Shown here: one piece after another, positions 18,452 to 25,806 of the stretch
Layout: each line of letters starts with the position of its first letter
Numbering within the stretch: the first letter of the stretch is position 1
Assembly (NCBI GenBank): GCA_039927975.1
Contig: JBDSTZ010000029.1
Coordinates: forward strand, 1 to 30,697
Reading direction: 5' to 3'
Source of the DNA: JBDSTZ01 sp039927975
GTDB taxonomy: Bacteria > Pseudomonadota > Gammaproteobacteria > Burkholderiales > Burkholderiaceae_D
DNA length: 30,697 bases
Translations under genes and position numbers: made by a program
Notes under the pieces: model-generated
What the model was told of the DNA's origin: nothing
What the model saw: only the letters and a program-made list of their open reading frames with translations
The model's database searches: none

Positions 18452-20709
18452 GCTATGTGGTCGCGGTGCGCGCGCTGTGCGAATTCGGCGCCAAGACGGG
18501 CGACCTTGATCTGCGCTTCACCCCTTCGCCCAGCGCCCAGGAAGGCATCGCCGGCCACGCCGTGGTCACCGCGCGCCGGCCCGAGGGCTACCAGACCGAA
18601 TTGACGCTGGCTGGCGACTGGGGGCCGCTGCACGTGCGCGGCCGCGCCGACGGCTACGACCCGCAGCGCAACGTCATCGAGGAGATCAAGACCCACCGCG
18701 GCCGGCTCGACAGCATGCCGGCCAATCACCGCGCGCTGCACTGGGCCCAGTTGCGCGTGTACGGCCATCTGCTGTGCCGGCAGCAGGGACTCGACCAGGT
18801 CGAGCTGGCGCTGGTGTATTTCGATATCGGCAGCCAGGCTGAAACCGTCCTGCGCGAAACCGCCACGGCCGCCACCCTCGCCGCGCAGTTCGACAGCCTG
18901 TGCGAACGCTTCGTCGCCTGGGCCGCGCAGGAACTGGCCCACCGCGCCGTGCGCGATGAAGCCTTGGCCGCGCTGACCTTTCCCCACGCCGAATTTCGCC
19001 CCGGTCAGCGCCAGCTGGCCGAAGCCATCTTCAACGCCAACCGCAGCGCGCGCTGCCTGCTGGCGCAAGCGCCCACCGGCATCGGCAAGACGGTCGGCAG
19101 CCTGTTCCCGGTGCTCAAGGCCGCGCCCGCGCAGCGCATCGACAAGCTGTTCTACCTGGCCGCCAAGACGCCGGGACGCCAGCTCGCGCTCGACGCCCTG
19201 GCCACCGTGCGCGGCGCCAGCGGCGCGCCCTTGCGCGTGATCGAACTGGTGGCGCGCGACCAGGCTTGCGAGCACCCGGACAAAGCCTGCCACGGCGACT
19301 CCTGCCCGCTCGCGCGCGGCTTCTACGACCGCCTGCCGGCCGCCCGCGAACAGGCGCGCCAGCTGCCGGTGCTGGACCGCGCGAACCTGCGCACCACTGC
19401 CCTGGCCCACCAGGTCTGCCCCTATTACCTCGGCATCGAGATGACGCGCTGGAGCGACGTCGTCATCGGCGACTACAACTATTATTTCGACTACGGCGCC
19501 ATGCTGCACGGCCTGGCGCTGGCCAACCAATGGCGCGTGAGCGTGCTGGTCGACGAAGCCCACAACCTGGTGGCACGCGCACGCGGCATGTACAGCGCCG
19601 AACTCGATCGCGCCAGCCTGCGCGCCGCGCGCGCGGTGGCGCCGCCGGTCATCAAGAAAGCGCTGGACCGCATCGGCCGCGCCTGGACCGAGCTCGCGCG
19701 CGAGGGCGAGGCGCCGTACGAGGTGCTGGCCGCGCTGCCCGACAAACTGCTCGCCACGCTGCAAACGGCCACCAGCACCGTCACCGACGTGCTGGCCGAG
19801 CAAGCCGTGCCGATGGCCCCGGCCTTGCAGCGCTTCTATTTCGACGCGCTGCGCTTTGCCCGCCTGGCCGAATCGTTCGGCGACCATTCGCTGTTCGACA
19901 TCACGCGCGGCGAGGCCGGCGCCGCCACGCTCTGCATCCGCAATATCGTGCCCGCGCCCTTCCTCAAGTCGCGCTTCGCCGCCGCGCATGCCAGCGCGCT
20001 GTTCTCGGCCACGCTCAGCCCCGCCCATTACTACAGCGACGCCCTCGGCATGCCGGCCGATACCGTGTGGGTAGACGTCGCCTCGCCGTTCGCCGCACGC
20101 CAGCTGGCGGTGCACGTGGTCGACAGCATCTCCACCCGCTTCCAGCACCGCGCCCGCTCGCTCGCGCCGATCACCGATCTGATCGCGCGCCAATACCGCG
20201 CCGCGCCCGGCAACTCCCTCGCCTTCTTCAGCAGCTACGACTACCTCGAGCAGGCCGCCAGCCTGTTCGCCGAGCGCTATCCCGCCATCCCCGCCTGGCA
20301 GCAGGGCCGCCGCATGCTCGAAGCCGACCGCGCCGCTTTCCTCGCCCGCTTCACGCCCGAGAGCTGCGGCATCGGCTTCGCGGTGCTCGGCGGCGCATTC
20401 GGCGAAGGCATCGACCTGCCCGGTGCGCGCCTGATCGGCGCCTTCATCGCCACCCTCGGCCTGCCGCAGATGAATCCGGTCAACGAGCAGATTCGCCAGC
20501 GCATGCAGGCCACCTTTGGCGCCGGCTACGACTACACCTACCTGTACCCCGGCATGCAGAAAGTGGTGCAGGCCGCCGGCCGCGTGATCCGCACCGAACA
20601 GGATCGCGGCGTGGTCTACCTGATCGATGACCGCTTCGGCCAGGCCGAGGTCCAGGCCCTGCTGCCAAGCTGGTGGCAGGTGGACGCCGCTAACCGAACA
20701 GGCTCCTGA
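18448..20709 (+). CDS. DinG/XPD-like Fe-S helicase with N-terminal PD-(D/E)XK nuclease domain
   Basis: 753 aa. The N-terminal region has a Cas4/RecB-type nuclease signature: D68, then E79-I-K81 and Q101-x3-Y105. The superfamily 2 helicase core follows, with Walker A APTGIGKT (208-215) and DEAH at 369-372. Four Cys (274, 281, 286, 324) between motifs I and II are placed for a 4Fe-4S cluster as in XPD/DinG, and motif VI reads QAAGRVIR. Such helicases unwind DNA 5' to 3'. The start is GTG 18448, overlapping the FAN1 stop and with AGGAG 9 nt upstream; a TTG/CTG start further upstream would lie deep in FAN1. Its 3' end overlaps the convergent response regulator gene by 20 bp. Partner of FAN1 in SOS crosslink repair is inferred from context. 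Confidence 0.92.
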   Translation: MSYVVAVRALCEFGAKTGDLDLRFTPSPSAQEGIAGHAVVTARRPEGYQTELTLAGDWGPLHVRGRADGYDPQRNVIEEIKTHRGRLDSMPANHRALHWAQLRVYGHLLCRQQGLDQVELALVYFDIGSQAETVLRETATAATLAAQFDSLCERFVAWAAQELAHRAVRDEALAALTFPHAEFRPGQRQLAEAIFNANRSARCLLAQAPTGIGKTVGSLFPVLKAAPAQRIDKLFYLAAKTPGRQLALDALATVRGASGAPLRVIELVARDQACEHPDKACHGDSCPLARGFYDRLPAAREQARQLPVLDRANLRTTALAHQVCPYYLGIEMTRWSDVVIGDYNYYFDYGAMLHGLALANQWRVSVLVDEAHNLVARARGMYSAELDRASLRAARAVAPPVIKKALDRIGRAWTELAREGEAPYEVLAALPDKLLATLQTATSTVTDVLAEQAVPMAPALQRFYFDALRFARLAESFGDHSLFDITRGEAGAATLCIRNIVPAPFLKSRFAAAHASALFSATLSPAHYYSDALGMPADTVWVDVASPFAARQLAVHVVDSISTRFQHRARSLAPITDLIARQYRAAPGNSLAFFSSYDYLEQAASLFAERYPAIPAWQQGRRMLEADRAAFLARFTPESCGIGFAVLGGAFGEGIDLPGARLIGAFIATLGLPQMNPVNEQIRQRMQATFGAGYDYTYLYPGMQKVVQAAGRVIRTEQDRGVVYLIDDRFGQAEVQALLPSWWQVDAANRTGS

Positions 20710-21415
20710 CCTTCTGGTAGCCGCTGCGGCTGACGGGAATCCGGGTGCCGTCGTGCAGCAGCGCGTTGTGGGTATCCTTGCCGCTCGCTTCGATGCGGCT
20801 GATGCAGGCCAGGTTGACGATGAACGAACGGTGCACGCGCAGGAAGCGCTGGCCATCGAGCTGGGTTTCGATGTCCGACAGCGGCTGGTTCTTCAAATAG
20901 GTCTTGCCGCCGGCGTTGAGCGCGATGTAGTCGCTCTGCGCTTCGATGTAGGCGATGTCGGCCACCCCGATCACATGCACCTTGGCGCCGTCGCGAATCA
21001 GCACCCGTTCGATCGGTTCGCGCCGCAGCGCCTCGCCCACCACCGCCGCAATCGCCGGTGGCCGCGCCAGCGTGGCGCGCACGTGCGCCAGCGCCTGGTC
21101 GAAGCGCTGCTGGCTGAATGGCTTGAGCAGATAGTCGACCGCGTGCACCTCGAAGGCCTTCAGCGCGTACTGGTCGAACGCGGTCACGAACAGGTAGCGC
21201 GGCCCCTGCCCGGCCAGCTCGACGACCTCGAAGCCATTTAGCCGAGGCATCTGTATATCGAGCAGCACCAGCTCCGGCGCCAGTTCGGCGATCGCCTTGA
21301 CGGCCTCGAAACCGTTGGCGCATTCGGCCACCAGCTCGACGTCCGCGTGGCCGGCCAGGTACTCGCGCAGCACGCCGCGCGCCAGCGGCTCATCGTCGAC
21401 GATCATCACGCGCAT
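20690..21415 (-). CDS. LytTR-family response regulator
   Basis: 241 aa. Receiver domain (1-115) with acidic pocket D7-D8, phospho-acceptor D53 in LLDIQMPRLNG, a conserved T-A in VTAFDQYAL and Lys in YLLKPF. A LytTR DNA-binding domain follows (about 138-241, with YIEAQSDYIAL and RVHRSFIVNLACISRIE). It is of the LytR/AlgR type that binds direct repeats upstream of target promoters. It is the last gene of the operon; its ATG overlaps the kinase gene end by 10 bp. The last 20 bp overlap the convergent helicase gene, which leaves no room for a terminator between them. Targets are unknown; autoregulation of the LiaF-like genes is plausible. Confidence 0.93.
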   Translation of the reverse strand: MRVMIVDDEPLARGVLREYLAGHADVELVAECANGFEAVKAIAELAPELVLLDIQMPRLNGFEVVELAGQGPRYLFVTAFDQYALKAFEVHAVDYLLKPFSQQRFDQALAHVRATLARPPAIAAVVGEALRREPIERVLIRDGAKVHVIGVADIAYIEAQSDYIALNAGGKTYLKNQPLSDIETQLDGQRFLRVHRSFIVNLACISRIEASGKDTHNALLHDGTRIPVSRSGYQKVRSLFG

Positions 21416-22503
21416 GGCGCCTCCTTTGTATCAAGCGGCAGGGTCAGCACGACCCTGAATGTGGCGCCTTCGCGCGTGCAGATGATGCTCGCCTCGTGGC
21501 CATATGCTGCAGCGAGGCGTTCGCGTACGTTGACCAGGCCAATCCCGGCCGCGCCGGCGCGCATCGTCGGCATCAACGGCATCGACCCATCGATATCGTT
21601 CTCGACCGACAGCCGCAGCACCGCCCCGCCATGCGCGGAGCCGATCGTCACCCGCCCGCCTTCGAGCAGATTGCCGATGCCGTGCTTGACGGCGTTTTCC
21701 ACCAGCGGCTGCAGGATCATCGGCGGCAGCAGGCAGTCCAGCGTGGCCGGATCGATCTGCCAGGCGACCGTCAAGCGCGCGCCGAAGCGCACTTCCTCGA
21801 TCGCCAGGAAATCGGTCAGCAAGGCCAGCTCCTGGGCCAGCGTGACTTTCGTGTGCGCCTCCAGGCCCAGGCTGCGACGAAAGAAATCGGCCAGCCGCAG
21901 CGTCATCCGGCGCGCCCCGGCCGGGTCTTGCGAGGTCAAGGCGCTGATCGAATTCAGGCTATTGAACAGGAAGTGCGGATCGATCTGGGTGCGCAGCATG
22001 CGCAGCTCGGCCTCGCGCGCCGCCAGTTGCGACTCCAGCCCGCGCCGCTCGGCGTCGCGCGCCCTGGCCGCCTCGATCGCCAAATAGTGCGCCACCGCCG
22101 ACAGGCCATACAGGATCAACCCGAGGCCGAACATCAGCGTCGGCAGCGCGCCCTTCGCCTCCACCCCGGCCCAGCTCACGCCCAGCGCGAGCAGCATGCC
22201 GTTCCACGCCATGCCGATCGCCAGCCACACGCAAGCCGCCATCGCGGCGCTGGCCACAAACACCGCCATGATGGTCAACGCGCCGCGCGCCGCCAGCGGA
22301 TAGGCGCGGCACTGATAATAGGTCGAGAAGCTGCTGGCGAACCCGTACACGGCGGTGACCGGCAGCGCGAACAGCAGGCTGTTGACCATGTCCGCGCCGG
22401 TCGCCGCGTCGACCAGGCCGGCCAGCAGCAGGCCAAGCATGAGCCAGACCATCACATACAGCGACAGGGCCGCGCCGCGCCGTGCGGGTAACGGCCCTTG
22501 CAT
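21406..22503 (-). CDS. LytS-type sensor histidine kinase
   Basis: 365 aa. Four or more membrane helices (about 14-34, 40-60, 75-96, 123-145), a short coiled coil (about 147-172), the His_kinase box TQIDPHFLFNSLNSIS with H177, and an HATPase domain with PLVENAVKHGI (N box) and GIGLVNVRERL (G box). It is a member of the LytS/YehU/AlgZ class. No extracytoplasmic sensor domain is visible, so sensing is likely within the membrane or through the LiaF-like partner. The ATG overlaps the stop of the LiaF-like gene (TGATG). It phosphorylates the adjacent LytTR regulator, by inference. Confidence 0.92.
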   Translation of the reverse strand: MQGPLPARRGAALSLYVMVWLMLGLLLAGLVDAATGADMVNSLLFALPVTAVYGFASSFSTYYQCRAYPLAARGALTIMAVFVASAAMAACVWLAIGMAWNGMLLALGVSWAGVEAKGALPTLMFGLGLILYGLSAVAHYLAIEAARARDAERRGLESQLAAREAELRMLRTQIDPHFLFNSLNSISALTSQDPAGARRMTLRLADFFRRSLGLEAHTKVTLAQELALLTDFLAIEEVRFGARLTVAWQIDPATLDCLLPPMILQPLVENAVKHGIGNLLEGGRVTIGSAHGGAVLRLSVENDIDGSMPLMPTMRAGAAGIGLVNVRERLAAAYGHEASIICTREGATFRVVLTLPLDTKEAPCA

Positions 22504-23198
22504 CAGTTGCGCACTTCCACGCCACCCATGATGGCGACGCCCTGGATGACCAGGCGCTTGCTGGCGTCCGGCGGCACGGCGGTCTTCTCCTCGAAGCCGC
22601 CCATGATCGGTGTGCCCTGCATGATGACGGTCCAGTCGGGCGGCACCTTGATGCTGATCCCGCCGAACATGGCAAACACCTTCAGCACCGCTTCGCCCTC
22701 GATCGAGGCGCCGCGCATGTCGAGCGCGCAGCCGCCCATGATCGCCTGCACTTCGCCGCCGCGGAAGTCGAGCGTCGAGATGCGCCGTTCGAAGCCGCCC
22801 AGGATCGCCGAGATGTCGATCACGCTGTCGCTGCCGCCGCCATCCTTGAGCGCATACGCGGCAAGCGGCCGGCGCGCGCCGAGCGCCCTGGCCATCAGCA
22901 AAATGCCGGCGCCGATCACGAACAGCGGCCACCAGGCCCGCAAGCTGAAATCGAACAGGCGGCTGAGGGTCATCAGGGTGCCGGCGCCGATCAGGCCCAT
23001 GCCGATCATGACGCCCTTCGGTGAACGCGTGTCACTGAGTTTGACGGCGCCAAACACGATCAGGACGATCGGCCAGAGCCGCATCACATTGCCGATGTTG
23101 ACGATATGGAGGTTATCAAGCAGGAATAGCACGCCGATCACGATCGCCAGAATGCCGAGCACCACTTGTCCGTTCCTGCGGCTGGTTTCATTTCTCAT
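22503..23198 (-). CDS. LiaF-like membrane protein (LiaI-type helices plus LiaF C-terminal domain)
   Basis: 231 aa. Four predicted membrane helices (about 10-27, 36-54, 60-80, 88-105) of the LiaI/DUF5668 kind with motifs LFLLDNLHIV and LWPIVLIVFGAVKL. A cytoplasmic beta-rich C-terminal domain (about 115-231) has repeated short strands: ISAILGGFERRI, AIMGGCALDMRG, VFAMFGGISIKVP and GTPIMGGFEE. That repeat pattern is the LiaF C-terminal (DUF2154) fold. In Firmicutes LiaF restrains the LiaS kinase until the envelope is damaged. Here it overlaps the kinase gene by one base and the upstream small membrane protein gene by 11 bp, so an inhibitor role toward the LytS-type kinase is a reasonable inference. 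Confidence 0.88.
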   Translation of the reverse strand: MRNETSRRNGQVVLGILAIVIGVLFLLDNLHIVNIGNVMRLWPIVLIVFGAVKLSDTRSPKGVMIGMGLIGAGTLMTLSRLFDFSLRAWWPLFVIGAGILLMARALGARRPLAAYALKDGGGSDSVIDISAILGGFERRISTLDFRGGEVQAIMGGCALDMRGASIEGEAVLKVFAMFGGISIKVPPDWTVIMQGTPIMGGFEEKTAVPPDASKRLVIQGVAIMGGVEVRN

Positions 23199-23562
23199 GG
23201 TCCGACTCCTTGTTTTCAGCGAAGCGCGCGCGCACCAGTGGTTCGATCACCAGCTTCAAGCCCCACGCGATCAGCAGAAAAGGCCAGCTGTTTGAAAAGC
23301 TCAATCCGAACACGCCTTCATAACAGGCGAACAGCCACAGTCCCACGCAGGTGGTGGCGAAGCCGCCGGCAAATTGGCGCGAAGTGGGATAGCCGATCAT
23401 CTCGTTGATGCCGACGACGACCAGGAGCAACGGCCAATAGTGCCATAACTCATCTATATCGAACAGGCCAAGGCGATCGAGCAGGAATGCCGTGCCGAAT
23501 CCGACCAGCAGCAATCCCCACATCAATTGACGGCGCCAGTAATAGCTCGCTTGCTTGCTCAC
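23188..23562 (-). CDS. Small LiaI-like membrane protein (DUF5668 type)
   Basis: 124 aa starting at GTG with GGGAG 5 nt upstream. Four short membrane helices (about 12-28, 40-55, 64-80, 88-108) carry the motifs WGLLLVGFGTAFLLDRLGLFD and LWHYWPLLLVVVGINEMIG (quoted here in part), the same LiaI-type unit found at the N-terminus of the next protein. The tail is charged (RARFAENKESDHEK). It is first in the four-gene operon and shows the signs of a duplicate of the helix unit without the LiaF domain. A membrane partner of the LiaF-like protein is inferred. Confidence 0.85.
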   Translation of the reverse strand: MSKQASYYWRRQLMWGLLLVGFGTAFLLDRLGLFDIDELWHYWPLLLVVVGINEMIGYPTSRQFAGGFATTCVGLWLFACYEGVFGLSFSNSWPFLLIAWGLKLVIEPLVRARFAENKESDHEK

Positions 23563-23715
23563 TGCTTCTCCCTCAGGTCATTTGCTTGGACCAGCAAAAG
23601 ATACACCGGAAGACGCGCGCGGGAACAGGGATTTTCGGCGAATGGCGTGCCAGGCTCGGTGGACGGCGGCAGCCGGCCATGCGACAGCGCCGCCAACATC
23701 GACGGTCAATGGACA

Positions 23716-23746
23716 ACAAAAAGCCCACCTCCTTGCGGGGTGGGCT
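23716..23746 (-). terminator. Rho-independent terminator of the 50-aa protein gene
   Basis: On the minus strand an 8-bp stem (AGCCCACC at 23722-23729 with GGTGGGCT at 23739-23746) is followed by a T-run (complement of A 23718-23722). It lies 46 bp after the stop codon at 23792. Confidence 0.9.
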
Positions 23747-23791
23747 GGCAATTCGGCCGTCGCGGCGGCCGCAGGTGTGGCTGAGGGCTGC

Positions 23792-23944
23792 TTAAGCCGG
23801 CTGATTCTTGACCTGGTTGTGGTAACGGGCCTTGGCCAATGCCTGCTTGACCGCTTCACGCGCGATATTGGTCCGCTTGATATCCTTTTTCTCGGCCTTG
23901 CCGCGTTGCTGGGCTTCGTCCTTGTTACCTATGCGCTTGGTCAT
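23792..23944 (-). CDS. Small basic hypothetical protein (50 aa)
   Basis: ATG at 23944 with AGGAGA 6 nt upstream; 50 residues opening MTKRIGNKDEAQQRGKAEKK. The product is highly charged, rich in Lys/Arg/Glu/Gln, with one predicted amphipathic helix (about 24-42, IAREAVKQALAKARYH), no membrane segment and no Cys. Such proteins are often nucleic-acid-associated or stress-related, but I do not recognise the family. It is a stand-alone gene with its own strong terminator, divergent from nothing and downstream of the 52-aa gene (97 bp). The ribosome site and terminator make it a real gene. Confidence 0.8.
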   Translation of the reverse strand: MTKRIGNKDEAQQRGKAEKKDIKRTNIAREAVKQALAKARYHNQVKNQPA

Positions 23945-24040
23945 CTTGGTTCTCCTGTTGTCGAAATTTTTAACATTATCCGGCGATGCCATCGGCTGAA
24001 AGTAGGATCAGGGCACGCGAATCTGTAGGATTCAATCCAG

Positions 24041-24199
24041 TCATGACCGGCGTTGCGCGAGCTTGATTTCCGGATCGAGCATGCCCCACCCAAGCTGGCG
24101 CCGGATTTCCTCTGGCGCTGGAGGCGGTTTCGAATCGCGTGAACGACGCTTCAAATAAGCCCTTACAACATGCTTTGGCGGGTGGGTAAAGTCAGGCAT
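24041..24199 (-). CDS. Small hypothetical protein (52 aa)
   Basis: ATG at 24199 follows a near-perfect GGAGG with 5-nt spacing. The 52-residue product opens MPDFTHPPKHVVRAYLKRRS, then Pro-rich SKPPPAPEEIRRQLGWG and ends LDPEIKLAQRRS. It is basic, soluble and without membrane helices. The strong ribosome site and ordinary codon use (mostly G/C at third positions in the second half) support expression. I do not recognise the family. The motif EEIRRQLGWGML might be a short helix for protein contact. It is followed 97 bp later, in the same direction, by the 50-aa gene, and both may be one transcript. Confidence 0.7.
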   Translation of the reverse strand: MPDFTHPPKHVVRAYLKRRSRDSKPPPAPEEIRRQLGWGMLDPEIKLAQRRS

Positions 24200-24668
24200 G
24201 GAAACCTCCGTTTACACTGCGGTTCATCGACGGTGCGAACAGCGCGCCGGGATATGGAATCTGGTGCCGATCCTTGAGGCGACCGGCTAACCTGCTGAGG
24301 TTTTCGACACTCGCCGGTTAAACCTGCGGTGCGTCACTCACACGGCTTCATCTTAATAGCGAGCCGCTATCTCCACCGTTCGTTGCCGCACCTTCGCGAT
24401 TATTTTTGCTACGACTTGCATACAGCGATGACGCATAGGCCCTTATGCCGTCTGTAGGTATGCGCCGACACTGCCAGGTAAATTATGCGAAGCATCTACG
24501 TATTTCGCATAACGATATAAACCGTATTCATTTTTTTATCCATTAGTCCGCGCTCGTTTCAATGCACGCCAAATCGGCCACAAGGCACACGACTTTGCTC
24601 AATCGAGATGCGGAACTGTTGTGCTGCCCTTCGACTCAAACTCTCAGTCATCGCCATGAAAGTCTTCC
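24200..24668. other. 469-bp intergenic region with a 9-bp dyad
   Basis: No ORF with a ribosome site was found. The region is AT-richer than the window average. It holds an inverted repeat TTATGCGAA (24483-24491) and TTCGCATAA (24504-24512), separated by 12 bp. A weak hairpin AACCT-gctg-AGGTT lies at 24289-24302. Promoters for the 52-aa gene (minus) and the hydrolase gene (plus) should lie here. Confidence 0.6.
24483..24512. promoter_or_regulatory. Candidate operator dyad
   Basis: Perfect 9-bp inverted repeat with half-site centres 21 bp apart, two helical turns, suitable for a dimeric regulator on one face of the DNA. It is 157 bp before the hydrolase start. The regulator is unknown. Confidence 0.4.
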
Positions 24669-25589
24669 ATGCACCGCCGCCTCCCATGGTTCATTCAGTG
24701 CGTCCTTGTTGTCGCCGGCCTGGCGCTGTGCGCGCCGGCGCCGGCGTGGCAGGCGCCGCCGGCAAGCGTGCCGCCCGCCGCCGACACCTTTCAGCTCGTG
24801 CTGCCACCCGACGCCGGCCCGGCCGACAGCGCTGTGTCCCTGCAATTCATCGGCACCGCCACCGTCCTGATCCGCTACCAGGGCCTGGTCGTGCTGACCG
24901 AACCCAACTTCCTGCACAAGGGCGAGAAGGTCTACCTCGGCTACGGCCAGCATGCCACCCGCCTGACCGAACCGGCCCTCACGCTCGAGCAGTTGCCGCC
25001 CATCGACCTGGTCATCCTGTCGCACATGCACGAAGACCATTTCGACCGCCGTGTGCAGGCCCAATTGCGCCGCGACGTACCCATCGTCACTACCCGCGAA
25101 GCGAGCGAGCATCTTGAGCGGCTCGGCTTCACGCGCCGCTACGCGCTGGCGCGCTGGGACACGCTCGAAGTGCGCAAGGGCGCCACCCTGCTGCGCGTGA
25201 GCGCCATGCCGGCCCGCCACGGCGGCCCCGTCACCTCGGCGTTGCTGCCGCCCGTCATGGGATCGATGCTCGATTTCCGCCACGGCGCCACCGGCCCGCC
25301 GTATCGCCTGTACATCAGTGGCGACACCCTTGTGTTCGACGACATCGCCGACATTCCGCGCCGTTTTCCCGACGTCGACCTGGCCCTGCTCCATCTTGGC
25401 GGCACGCGCGTGTTCGGCATGCTGAAAGTGACGATGGACGGCGACGATGGCGTGCGCATGATGCGCATCATCGCGCCGGCCCAGGCCATTCCCATCCACT
25501 TCGACGACTACGAAGTCTTCAAATCACCATTGGCCGACTTCGAGCGGGCGGTCAAGGGCGCCAGCCTGAGCGCCAGGTGGTCTATCTGA
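24669..25589 (+). CDS. Exported metallo-beta-lactamase-fold hydrolase (UlaG/NAPE-PLD-like), C-terminus probably frameshifted
   Basis: 306 aa as read. An N-terminal signal peptide (about 1-27, cut near APAWQA) precedes an MBL-fold domain with motif SHMHEDHFD (H119, H121, D123, H124), H184, D219 and H277 as metal ligands. The segment FIGTATVLIRYQGLVVLTEP is typical of the UlaG-like/YcbX-type group of MBL hydrolases that act on phosphodiesters or lactones. Substrate is unknown. The reading frame ends at 25587-25589 with an odd tail SARWSI. One frame away, an extension QVVYLKRGETYPLVKVKP runs to TGA at 25628-25630, which looks like the real family C-terminus. A single missing base near 25570-25574 would explain this. 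The start ATG has only a weak ribosome site. Confidence 0.82.
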   Translation: MHRRLPWFIQCVLVVAGLALCAPAPAWQAPPASVPPAADTFQLVLPPDAGPADSAVSLQFIGTATVLIRYQGLVVLTEPNFLHKGEKVYLGYGQHATRLTEPALTLEQLPPIDLVILSHMHEDHFDRRVQAQLRRDVPIVTTREASEHLERLGFTRRYALARWDTLEVRKGATLLRVSAMPARHGGPVTSALLPPVMGSMLDFRHGATGPPYRLYISGDTLVFDDIADIPRRFPDVDLALLHLGGTRVFGMLKVTMDGDDGVRMMRIIAPAQAIPIHFDDYEVFKSPLADFERAVKGASLSARWSI

Positions 25590-25806
25590 AACGCGGTGAA
25601 ACATATCCCCTGGTAAAGGTCAAGCCATGACCACAGGAAACGACCACGCCGGAACGGTTTTGCCTCAAGTGAGCAGTTGAGGCTTGTCAAACCAGCGATT
25701 CAATCGAGCCTTGATAATTAATTAACAACGAGACAACTACGCTGCGCACGCGGGAAAAACCCTTCCCACGAAGCAATTATTCAGTCACCAAGAGCGGCTT
25801 TCCTTC
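25590..25806 (+). promoter_or_regulatory. Gap before the polysaccharide cluster with weak hairpin
   Basis: 217 bp. The first 41 bp are probably the frameshifted end of the hydrolase gene. A 7-bp stem GCCTCAA/TTGAGGC (25662-25668, 25677-25683) with an 8-nt loop may be its terminator, but the T-run is poor. An AT-rich stretch with TTGATA at 25711-25716 may hold the promoter of the next gene. No JUMPstart/ops element was seen. Confidence 0.4.

Noticed and set aside
18421..20856. 811-codon minus-strand frame opposite the helicase
   Set aside because: It lies wholly antisense to a helicase with clear motifs and continues into the regulator gene in another frame. It is a GC-driven artefact.
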